NCBI GenBank assembly: GCA_903894655.1
Contig: CAITQY010000102.1
Location: 1-14,973, forward strand
Direction: 5' to 3'
From: an uncultured Gemmatimonadota bacterium
GTDB taxonomy: Bacteria; Gemmatimonadota; Gemmatimonadetes; Gemmatimonadales; Gemmatimonadaceae
DNA length: 14,973 nt
Shown: positions 7,134 to 13,626 of the stretch, in pieces
How the letters are laid out: the number at the start of each line of letters is the position of its first letter
Numbering within the stretch: position 1 is the stretch's first letter
Notes under the pieces: model-generated
What the model saw: only the letters and a program-made list of their open reading frames with translations
Told to the model about the DNA's origin: nothing
The model's database searches: none
Position numbers and translations under genes: made by a program

Positions 7134-8654
7134 ATGCCAGACCACTCCGATTTACCACACGACACGGGCAGCGGGCAACTGCAGAAGGGGGCGGTCGGAT
7201 TAATCGGCGTGCTCTTTTTAACGGTGACCGGTGCCGCGCCGCTCAGCGCCATGCTCGGGAATGTGCCCTTCGCCGCAGGGTTCGGTAACGGCATGTATGT
7301 ACCGGCCGCCTTTCTGATGGCCACGATCGTGCTGACCATCTTCTCAGTGGGCTATGCCGCGATGGCCGGCAAAGTCTCCACCGTGGGTGGCTTCTACGCC
7401 TTCATCAGCCTGGGACTGGGGCGCGAAGCCGGGCTATCGGCTGGCATCACCTCGCTCGCCGCCTACAGCGTGTTCGAGGCCTCGATGACCGGCCTGTTTG
7501 CCTTCTTTGCCAACACGTTCATCGCGGCGCATTTCGGCGTTGATGTCCCGTGGCTGTACCTCGCGCTCTTCGCCATCGTGCTGTCGGCGGCGCTCAGCTA
7601 CCTCGACGTGAAGCTGTCGGCGGCGGTGCTGGGCCTCGCGTTACTGCTCGAAGTGCTGGCGCTGCTGGTGTTCGATGTGGCCGTGGCCACCGCCGGCACC
7701 GGTACGCACTTCACGCTCGCATCGCTCAATGTGTTCAAGGTCATGACCGACGTGCCCGCGCAGCAGGTGGGCGAGGTCACCATCGCGGCAGGAGCGGGAG
7801 CGGTGGGCGTCTTCATGGCGTTCTGGTCGTGGTGCGGATTCGAAATGGCGCCCAACTATGCCGAAGAATCCATCGACCCCACGCGGAACGTCCCGCGCTC
7901 GCTGTTCTACTCTGTGATCGGCTTAGGGATCTTCTACACCATCACCAGCTGGTGTGCGGTGTCAGCCTTTCCAAGCGAGGGGGACATGCTGGCCACCGCC
8001 GTGGGCGACTCAGGCAACTTTTTCGTTGCGCCCATGGGACAGTTTGTCGGCCCCTTCGGGGCCAGTGCGATGTCGGTGCTGATCATCACCAGCGCGTTTG
8101 CCTGCGGGATGGCGTTCCACAACACCGCCGCGCGCTACGCTTATTCGCTCGCACGCGAAGGGGTGTTGCCGTCGGTCCTGGCGCGCACGCATCCGCGCTT
8201 CAAGAGCCCGCACGTGGCCTCCACCGTGCAGGCCCTGCTGGCCGCACTGATCGTCGGGCTGTTCGCGTACTTCGCGGGCACCGATGACCCGAAAACGCAG
8301 GCCTATCTCGGGGTCTACACCCTGCTGGCCGTAATGGGCACGTTGTTGCTGCTGATCCTGCAGGCCATCGTATCGTTGGCCATCATCGTCTACTTCACGC
8401 GTCATCATCCGGGCGAACGACGGCTGTTCTCCACCGTCATCGCGCCGGCCGTGGCGTGCGTGGCGCAGGCGATGCTCGTGTATCTGCTGGTGATCAAGCT
8501 CGACACCTTTGGCGGTGTCGGCGCGTTTGGCAGCAAGATCCCGCAGCTGGCCGCTGCCATCGTGGCGCTCGGCTTCGCCTGGGGCGTCGTGCTCCGTGTG
8601 GCCGCACCGGCCGTGCACGCCCGCATCGGCCGGTTCGTGTCCACCGACCACTAG
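7134..8654 (+). CDS. APC-superfamily amino acid/amine permease
   Basis: A 506-residue inner-membrane transporter with about twelve hydrophobic segments, as expected for the amino acid-polyamine-organocation superfamily. The first helix begins at LQKGAVGLIGVLFLTVTGAAP, close to the N-terminus, with the glycine-rich break typical of the substrate site. Other family-like stretches are KVSTVGGFYAFISLGLG and FWSWCGFEMAPNYAEES. I chose the ATG at 7134; the frame is open to 7029, but that would overlap the divergent gene by 90 bp and adds no recognisable sequence. No Shine-Dalgarno sequence precedes 7134, so the start is less certain than the gene. Divergence from the five-gene operon suggests that it imports that operon's substrate, probably an amino acid or amine. 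Confidence 0.9.
   Translation: MPDHSDLPHDTGSGQLQKGAVGLIGVLFLTVTGAAPLSAMLGNVPFAAGFGNGMYVPAAFLMATIVLTIFSVGYAAMAGKVSTVGGFYAFISLGLGREAGLSAGITSLAAYSVFEASMTGLFAFFANTFIAAHFGVDVPWLYLALFAIVLSAALSYLDVKLSAAVLGLALLLEVLALLVFDVAVATAGTGTHFTLASLNVFKVMTDVPAQQVGEVTIAAGAGAVGVFMAFWSWCGFEMAPNYAEESIDPTRNVPRSLFYSVIGLGIFYTITSWCAVSAFPSEGDMLATAVGDSGNFFVAPMGQFVGPFGASAMSVLIITSAFACGMAFHNTAARYAYSLAREGVLPSVLARTHPRFKSPHVASTVQALLAALIVGLFAYFAGTDDPKTQAYLGVYTLLAVMGTLLLLILQAIVSLAIIVYFTRHHPGERRLFSTVIAPAVACVAQAMLVYLLVIKLDTFGGVGAFGSKIPQLAAAIVALGFAWGVVLRVAAPAVHARIGRFVSTDH
7150..7178 (-). promoter_or_regulatory. Candidate promoter of the PLP-enzyme operon, inside the permease gene
   Basis: On the minus strand, TTGCCC (7178-7173) and GTAAAT (7155-7150) are separated by 17 bp and would start transcription about 24 nt before the PLP-enzyme ATG. 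Matches are modest (4 of 6 and 3 of 6). As only 15 bp separate the divergent ATGs, a promoter must lie within the permease coding sequence. On the plus strand, TTGCCC at 7079-7084 and GAGAAT at 7104-7109 (19-bp spacer) is a weaker candidate for the permease. Confidence 0.3.
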
Positions 8655-8670
8655 GGCTGCGTCACCTCTT

Positions 8671-8692
8671 CGTCAGCTCGTCGTCAGCTCGG
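8671..8692. repeat. 11-bp tandem repeat over the CDF-fold gene stop codon
   Basis: CGTCAGCTCGT (8671-8681) is followed directly by CGTCAGCTCGG (8682-8692), 10 of 11 bases identical. The second copy contains the stop codon of the minus-strand CDF-fold gene. It lies between two convergent genes only 29 bp apart. Confidence 0.8.
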
Positions 8693-9601
8693 TGCGCTCG
8701 GCTCCACGGGGCAGACGGTCACGTCAGCCCCGGGAATGGAGGCGACGATGGCCGAGCGTAGTCGGTCGATGGTGTGCGCGACGTCGCCGACACGCAACTC
8801 GGGATCGAAGCGCAGAAAGACCTCGACATACACCCGGGGGCCCGAGCGCCGCGTGCGGATCTGATACAGGTGCTCATAGTCGGCGAAGTGATCCACCATG
8901 TGCCGCATGATGCGCAGCTTGGTGGTCTCTTCGAGCGTGGCATCGAGCAAATCCTCCACCGACGACGACGCCATCGCCCAGGCACCGTGAAATAGGAACG
9001 CCACACCCATCAACGAGGCGACGGGGTCGAGGTACGCGCTCCAGCGGTGCTCGGGGAAGCGCAGCGCGAGCAGCAGGGCGGTGGCCATCAGCGCATCAAC
9101 GAGCGCCTTCGCAAACCAGATGTGCGCCTGCGACTGCGAAATGGCCGAATGCTGATGGCGCAGCGCGCGCTGGTTGCGCTGCCACAGCCAGAGACAGACC
9201 AGCGCCGACCCGGAGAACAGCATGATGCCGGGCAGCGTCCCCTCGGTGGGCCGCGGGTGCTTGATCGCCTCGAGGGCCTGAAAGAGAATGCTGATGCCAC
9301 AGCCGGCCATCAACAGGGCGGTGCCCACGCTGACCAGATTCTCGAGCTTGCCCACACCATAGGCGAAGCGCTCGTTGGGCGCACGTCGCACCGCACGCAC
9401 CGTCGCAAACGCCGAGAGCATGGCGATGAAATCCGCCAGTTCCCGGAAGAGTGCCCCCGTGATGGTGACCGAGTTCGAACCGTATGCCGCGTAGCTGTTG
9501 AGGCACACGTCGATGCCGCAGAAAATCACGGCGAGACGCAAGCTGCTTTCGCCGCTCTTGGGGGCGTGGGGCGACGACGAACGCGAGGACGTGTGGGTCA
9601 T
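8684..9601 (-). CDS. CDF-fold membrane protein lacking the canonical metal sites
   Basis: A 305-residue protein with the cation diffusion facilitator layout: about six membrane segments (roughly residues 22-215), then a soluble domain of about 90 residues. Usual CDF members export zinc, iron or other divalent ions. Here the key positions are changed. In the second helix, the HxxxD or DxxxD pair reads R53-ELA-D57. In the fifth helix, HxxxD reads K165-ALV-D169. In the second loop, the usual H and GHG positions read NERFAYGVGK. In the soluble domain, the histidines near VYVEVFLRFD and VTVCPVEP are missing. Canonical zinc transport is therefore doubtful; it may be inactive, structural or specific for another cation. 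It follows a permease gene by 10 bp with a weak Shine-Dalgarno sequence, suggesting coupled expression. Assignment to the fold is confident. Confidence 0.85.
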   Translation of the reverse strand: MTHTSSRSSSPHAPKSGESSLRLAVIFCGIDVCLNSYAAYGSNSVTITGALFRELADFIAMLSAFATVRAVRRAPNERFAYGVGKLENLVSVGTALLMAGCGISILFQALEAIKHPRPTEGTLPGIMLFSGSALVCLWLWQRNQRALRHQHSAISQSQAHIWFAKALVDALMATALLLALRFPEHRWSAYLDPVASLMGVAFLFHGAWAMASSSVEDLLDATLEETTKLRIMRHMVDHFADYEHLYQIRTRRSGPRVYVEVFLRFDPELRVGDVAHTIDRLRSAIVASIPGADVTVCPVEPSAPS

Positions 9602-9611
9602 GAGGGACCGC

Positions 9612-10991
9612 TCAAGCGCGGCGGCCGCTTCGCGACCACCAGAGCGCCGCGCCTGCTGCGTAGATGCTCCCCAACACCACCGCTACCTTTACTCCAAACG
9701 CGGATCGGCTTTGCACTTCGCTAAGTGGCACCAGCGTGAAAATCAACGCGCAGAGCGATACCAGAAAGCCGCCGAGCGCGCCGAGTTTCATACGCGCGCT
9801 CCAGCGAACGGGATGCTCGCGAAAACCAAAGAGCACCGCGCCGAACAGCAGCAGATACACCATGCTAAAGCCGCCAACCGCAACCGCGGCAGCCACCTGT
9901 GCCGCCTCATTGTTCCCCGCGCCCCACAAGCTGACGAAACCGAGGAGGAAGAGCGCATACGCGACGGCGGCGATCGCTCGGTGTGGCGTCTGGAACTTGG
10001 GATGGAGCGAGCTCCACCAACTCGGCAGGAGGCCGTCCCATCCCGCGACCATCGGCAACCGCGCCAACATCCCAACGCTGATCACGACCGCGGCCAGCAA
10101 CGCCATCATGGCGATCACGACCGATACGGCCGTCACGAAGCCGCCCACGCCGGCGGAACCGAAACCCGCCTGTAACAGCTGGGGAATGGCAGCGGCCATA
10201 TCGATGTTGCCAGGCGCCGTGTACGACAGGATCGACGCCGTCCCTGAGATGTAGAGGAAGGCAATCAGTGGCGCCGCAATCGCGACGGATTTGGCCACGT
10301 CGTTCTCAGGCTTTTGGCACTCCTCCGAAAAGATCGAGCACTGGTCGAAGGCGCTGAGCGCCCCCAGTGCCATTTTCGTGAAGACGTTCAACGTGACGAG
10401 GGAGGCGCTTGGCAGCGCGAACGCGAAGGCCTGCCAGGCTTCAGTTTTCCCTGCGAGCAGCGCGCGCACCAGCAAATAGAACATGGCCGCGAAGGTCAGC
10501 ATGAGCAGAATGGCCCCGCCGCCACTAAACCACTTGGCGAGGTGCATACCGCGCACGTTGATCCAGAACGCGAGGACACACACCGCGGCGGTGATCCCCA
10601 GCGCGAACGTGTGATTGGCTGCCATCCACGCGCCCCGGGGCCCAACAACGTACGCCGCGGCGTCGGCCATCGCGGGACCAAGGGCGGCGTAGAGCGCGAC
10701 CACGGCCACGGTGACGCTCCACCCGGCCATGAATCCCGCAAAGGGCGAAATGCCCGCCTTCACCCACTGGTACGCACCACCTTCGAGTGGAATCTCCCGG
10801 CTCAACTTCATCACCACCGAGGCGAGGGGCAGATAAAACAGCCCGATGGCGAGCATCCAGAGCACGAGCTGATTTGCCCCTTGCTGAGCCGCATAGGCGG
10901 GCCATGTCACGGAGACAATCAGAATGACCTGAATCAAGACAAGGTCCCGAAGCTTCAACCGTTTCAGGAGATGGCGTACGTTCGTATCCAT
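9612..10991 (-). CDS. APC-superfamily amino acid permease, second copy type
   Basis: A 459-residue inner-membrane transporter with about twelve hydrophobic helices. The first helix region (RDLVLIQVILIVSVTWPAYA) and the following REIPLEGGAYQWVKAGISP stretch are typical of APC amino acid transporters. FSEECQKPENDVAKSV is the conserved loop after the sixth helix. It is clearly different in sequence and length from the permease at 7134-8654, so it is not a recent duplicate. The ATG at 10991 has only a weak upstream purine stretch. The CDF-fold gene follows 10 bp downstream in the same direction, so the two form an operon. Substrate and direction of transport cannot be read from the sequence; an amino acid or amine is likely. 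Confidence 0.9.
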   Translation of the reverse strand: MDTNVRHLLKRLKLRDLVLIQVILIVSVTWPAYAAQQGANQLVLWMLAIGLFYLPLASVVMKLSREIPLEGGAYQWVKAGISPFAGFMAGWSVTVAVVALYAALGPAMADAAAYVVGPRGAWMAANHTFALGITAAVCVLAFWINVRGMHLAKWFSGGGAILLMLTFAAMFYLLVRALLAGKTEAWQAFAFALPSASLVTLNVFTKMALGALSAFDQCSIFSEECQKPENDVAKSVAIAAPLIAFLYISGTASILSYTAPGNIDMAAAIPQLLQAGFGSAGVGGFVTAVSVVIAMMALLAAVVISVGMLARLPMVAGWDGLLPSWWSSLHPKFQTPHRAIAAVAYALFLLGFVSLWGAGNNEAAQVAAAVAVGGFSMVYLLLFGAVLFGFREHPVRWSARMKLGALGGFLVSLCALIFTLVPLSEVQSRSAFGVKVAVVLGSIYAAGAALWWSRSGRRA

Positions 10992-11289
10992 GGTGTCTCG
11001 CCCAGTGAAGAGGAAAGAAGACGGTGGTCAATCCAGCGCAGCAGGTGCTGACGCCAGTACCTCGAGGAGCCCCGTCTCCTTCCGCCCTACTTGGTAGTTT
11101 TTGAAGCGGACACGCCTTTCCTACGACGTGAACACCATGAACGTGTTGGGATCATCGGAATCGATGTCGACCTCAATACGATCGCAGCCATCACTCACCT
11201 GGGTGGTCTTTCGTACTGCAGGAGAAGTGTGCCGCGGGGATAGTGGCGCGCATGTCGACGCAACGCAACCATGCCAGCGCATCGCGCCG
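10992..11289. other. Intergenic region before the second permease
   Basis: This gap probably carries the promoter for the permease-CDF operon, though I cannot point to a good hexamer pair. It contains a short inverted repeat, AGGAG / CTCCT, with a 6-nt centre (11065-11080). A probable coding relic at 11121-11216 is listed separately. An open frame at 11101-11298 on the plus strand shows no protein-like features. The rest holds nothing I recognise. Confidence 0.4.
11121..11216 (-). pseudogene. Possible relic of an ABM-type monooxygenase domain
   Basis: About 31 codons end at a TAG at 11121 and include GCDRIEVDIDSDDPNTFMVF. This resembles the central part of antibiotic-biosynthesis monooxygenase (ABM) domains, where a GC.R.EV strand is followed by a DDPN.F.V. 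strand. No matching N-terminal part is found upstream in any of the three frames, and past the stop codon the same frame (to about 11028) does not resemble the family. If the likeness is real, this is a decayed fragment, not a gene. The match is from memory of the family and short, so chance remains possible. Confidence 0.35.
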
Positions 11290-11970
11290 CTACGGTGAGG
11301 TCGCCGTCGCGCGCGCGACGATGGCGTCGACATGAATGCCGGCGCAATCCACCAAGGGAAACGGGGCATCAGCCTCACGATACACGAGTGCGAGATCCGT
11401 GCCGCCGAGCATGATGGCGTCGGTGTGCGCATCCGTCATCAGGCGTTGTGCCGCCGCGTCGAAGACCGCGCGCTGCGCCGGCGTGACAATACCCGACGCC
11501 GCCATGGTGACGTAGGCCTCGTGCACGAGGTGAAGTTCGGCATCGTCCGGCGGGATGATCTCCGCCTGCGGCACACTGCCATAGAACCGTGAGGCCATCA
11601 CCGTGCGCGTGCCGAGAATGCCGATACGCGATAGCCCGCGCGCCTGCACGACGCGGTTCACGGCGGCAAGCATATTGACCACGGGCAGCGGCGACACCGC
11701 TTCGAACTCCGCGATGCAAAAGTGTCCGGCAATCGAGGTGATGACCACGCAGTCCGCGCCGGCCGCCACCAAGCGTTGGGTCAAGCGCTGATAGATCGCG
11801 ACTTGGCTGGCCCGGTCATTGGTGGCAAGATGCTGCAGCAACGTCGGCGCATCGGCGTGCACGATGGTGAGTTCCAGCGGCACGCGGCGACTCGTAAACG
11901 AGGTGATCAGCCGTCGATAGTAAAAATCGGTCGCTGCGGGACCGATGCCGCCGATAAGTCCGATGTGCAT
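11290..11970 (-). CDS. Aspartate/glutamate racemase-family protein with atypical active site
   Basis: A 226-residue soluble protein of the Asp/Glu racemase superfamily, which normally inverts the alpha carbon of acidic amino acids with two cysteines. The fold signature is clear: MHIGLIGGIGPAATDFYYRR at the N-terminus and RIGILGTRTVMAS at residues 115-127. The active site differs. The first motif reads ITSIAGH (S79, H83) where C/T-N-T-x-H is usual. The second reads LGGTDL, with G190 where LGCTE has the catalytic cysteine. C85 is nearby but out of register. It may be a cofactor-free enzyme of other chemistry, or inactive. ATG 11970 fits homologues; a GTG at 11997 in frame would add nine residues. 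Neither has a clear Shine-Dalgarno sequence. The STAS gene is 58 bp upstream, same strand. Confidence 0.85.
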   Translation of the reverse strand: MHIGLIGGIGPAATDFYYRRLITSFTSRRVPLELTIVHADAPTLLQHLATNDRASQVAIYQRLTQRLVAAGADCVVITSIAGHFCIAEFEAVSPLPVVNMLAAVNRVVQARGLSRIGILGTRTVMASRFYGSVPQAEIIPPDDAELHLVHEAYVTMAASGIVTPAQRAVFDAAAQRLMTDAHTDAIMLGGTDLALVYREADAPFPLVDCAGIHVDAIVARATATSP

Positions 11971-12028
11971 ACGTGTCTGTGTGAGGAGAGACGCCACGTG
12001 GCCGCGGCGAGGATGCGCGCCGAGCGCG

Positions 12029-12433
12029 TCACGACGGGGCGCCGCCGCCGAAGATCCGGGAGAGGAGCCCCGGCTTCTCCGGCGCGATCGGGGTGACCGC
12101 GTGCACGGCGGATGCGCGGTCGTGGGCGCGGATCAGCAGCGACTCGAATCCGGAAATCCCCAGCGACAACGCGACCGGCGGGGCCATGCCGAAGATGGCT
12201 GGCTTGGCCTGATGCCTGGCGAGACGCCGGAGCAAGAGCATCAGCTCTCGCAATCCCGCGCTGCTCAGGAAGGTGAGACCCGAGGCATCGAGCACCACGC
12301 AACGATCATCGTCGGTGAGCTGCTCGTCGAGGAATGCGGTAAAGCGCGTGGCGGTCGTCCCATCCATCTGGCCGGCCAAGACCACCACCACCACGGGCCC
12401 TTCCCGCTCGAGCCCAAGCTGAAGCGTACTCAT
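12029..12433 (-). CDS. STAS-domain protein, anti-sigma-factor-antagonist type
   Basis: A 134-residue soluble protein with one STAS domain (residues 1-115). VVLDASGLTFLSSAGLRELM carries the site that in SpoIIAA-type proteins is phosphorylated by a partner kinase; here it is S57-S58. A glycine-rich tail, GLLSRIFGGGAPS, follows. Such proteins usually bind an anti-sigma factor or a sensor complex and release it when dephosphorylated, linking a phospho-switch to transcription or transport. No anti-sigma factor, serine kinase or PP2C phosphatase lies in this window, so its partner must be elsewhere. The ATG has an excellent Shine-Dalgarno sequence (AGGAGG). The racemase-family gene follows by 58 bp and may be co-transcribed, although a functional link is unproven. 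Confidence 0.88.
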   Translation of the reverse strand: MSTLQLGLEREGPVVVVVLAGQMDGTTATRFTAFLDEQLTDDDRCVVLDASGLTFLSSAGLRELMLLLRRLARHQAKPAIFGMAPPVALSLGISGFESLLIRAHDRASAVHAVTPIAPEKPGLLSRIFGGGAPS

Positions 12434-12589
12434 TGCGTGCTCCTCCTAACGGATCCAAGTGCGGTGTGATCGCGACCCCTCATCTTCCCAGCTTACCCTG
12501 TTTCACCCGCAGCCGCACGTCCTTGCTGTCACTACCTTTCACCACGTTGGCGTGACGCGTCTTCTGTCTCCTCCCCACCAGATCTCTTC
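12434..12589. other. Divergent intergenic region, probable promoter area
   Basis: This separates the minus-strand STAS gene from the plus-strand unknown gene, so it should contain promoters for both. It carries the AGGAGG ribosome site of the STAS gene next to 12433. I see no convincing hexamer pair, palindrome or gene in the remainder. Confidence 0.4.
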
Positions 12590-13045
12590 GTGCCTACCTC
12601 ACCGGATACCCGCGCGGTTCTCGACCAATTGCTCGCCACCCATGGCTTCACGCCTGACACGCAGCTCTTTCGGGAAGCCCTGTTCAGCGCACTCCATCCC
12701 ACCGACACACCGGGCCAGTTCCGCGTCCGCGCGAATGCCGCTCCCAGCGAGTCCGTGATCGATATCTATGGAGCGGGCCATCTGGTGCAGGCCGAATCCA
12801 TGGGCGCCGGTCTCGCGTTCGCCGAAAGCGCGCGCCCCAATTGGCAGGAGACCATGGAGCTGCGCACGCTCCGCCTCGACGCCAGCGGCGGCGGGCTACC
12901 GGACCCCCATGTGGAAGTGGAAGTGCGGCTGGGTGACCTCCTCGCGCAGGGCGCGTTGCTCTATCCCGTGGAGTCGGTCACGGTGGAACGCGCGTGGTAC
13001 TGCACGATGCCCGCTGGCGACGTCGTGGTCCGCATCGTTCCATAG
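12590..13045 (+). CDS. Hypothetical protein, 151 residues
   Basis: I do not recognise this protein. Third codon positions are almost all G or C across its length, as in the true genes around it, so it is very likely coding. It has no signal peptide or membrane segment. The first 45 residues look helical (RAVLDQLLATHGF, then LFREALFSAL), and the rest is strand-rich, ending LYPVESVTVERAWYCTMP and VVVRIVP. The GTG at 12590 is the only reasonable start in frame and has no Shine-Dalgarno sequence, so the exact N-terminus is uncertain. It is divergent from the STAS gene and convergent with the acetyltransferase, thus a single-gene unit. Neighbours give no clue to its role. Confidence 0.75.
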   Translation: MPTSPDTRAVLDQLLATHGFTPDTQLFREALFSALHPTDTPGQFRVRANAAPSESVIDIYGAGHLVQAESMGAGLAFAESARPNWQETMELRTLRLDASGGGLPDPHVEVEVRLGDLLAQGALLYPVESVTVERAWYCTMPAGDVVVRIVP

Positions 13046-13069
13046 TCGACCGGCACCAATGGGCGCGCA

Positions 13070-13097
13070 GCGACCCGCCACGCGACCCGCCACGCGA
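13070..13097. repeat. 12-bp tandem repeat in a convergent gap
   Basis: GCGACCCGCCAC occurs twice in perfect tandem (13070-13081, 13082-13093), followed by GCGA. It begins 24 bp after the stop codon of the plus-strand hypothetical gene and ends 7 bp before the stop codon of the minus-strand acetyltransferase. It has no terminator-like shape. Confidence 0.85.
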
Positions 13098-13104
13098 GTG
13101 CGCC

Positions 13105-13608
13105 CTACAGGAATCGGTGCATGATGTGCAGGTCGACCAAGCCGAGCTGCCGATGGCGGAACGCCTTGGGGACCGTACCGACGATGGCGAAGCCCAATCG
13201 CTGCCAGAGCGCGATGGCGCGGTGATTGGTGCTCACGACCGCATTGAACTGCATCGCCTGAAACCCGGCAGCGCGCGCCTGCACCAAACTGTGCTCTCCG
13301 AGCTGGAAACCGATGCCCCGACCATCGAGCCCGGGGCGGACCATGAAGCCCGCATTCGCAACGTGAGAGCCGAGTCCACGTTGATTCGCCTTCAGCGTGT
13401 AGGTGCCGACGATCTCCCCGTCATTTTCGGCCACATACACCGAGAGTCCTGGCCCCATCCAGTACGCCTTCGCGTTGGACTCCGACAGCTCGGGCTCGAG
13501 GGTGTAGGTGCATCCGGCGGCGACCACCGAGGAGAGAATCGACCACACCGATGGCCAGTCGGCCTCGGTCGCCGGTCGAATGACGATCGTCCGCTGGGCG
13601 GCGCTCAT
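13105..13608 (-). CDS. GNAT-family N-acetyltransferase
   Basis: A 167-residue acetyltransferase that moves an acetyl group from acetyl-CoA to an amine. The acetyl-CoA motif is VRPGLDGRGIGFQLGEHSL (residues 90-108), with the R/Q-x-x-G-x-G pattern as GRGIG. Motif B is FNAVVSTNHRAIALWQRLGF (121-140). Length and order are normal for the family, and the N-terminal IRPATEADWPSVWSIL segment is typical. The ATG at 13608 sits in the second copy of an 11-bp duplication; the hydrolase stop codon is in the first. No Shine-Dalgarno sequence is seen, so translation is probably coupled to the upstream hydrolase. The substrate is unknown; small amines or amino acid analogues are common for relatives. Confidence 0.92.
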   Translation of the reverse strand: MSAAQRTIVIRPATEADWPSVWSILSSVVAAGCTYTLEPELSESNAKAYWMGPGLSVYVAENDGEIVGTYTLKANQRGLGSHVANAGFMVRPGLDGRGIGFQLGEHSLVQARAAGFQAMQFNAVVSTNHRAIALWQRLGFAIVGTVPKAFRHRQLGLVDLHIMHRFL

Positions 13609-13626
13609 CGCGCGCTCATCGCGCGC
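13605..13626 (-). repeat. 11-bp duplication separating a stop codon from the next start codon
   Basis: On the minus strand GCGCGCGATGA is present twice in perfect tandem. The first copy contains the TGA of the hydrolase; the second supplies the ATG of the acetyltransferase. A single copy would have made an ATGA stop/start overlap. The ATG in the first copy opens a four-codon frame (MSAR) that ends on the acetyltransferase ATG. Confidence 0.85.

Noticed and set aside
11101..11298. A 65-codon plus-strand frame starting at TTG.
   Set aside because: It has no ribosome site, no homologous features and overlaps the end of the racemase-family gene.
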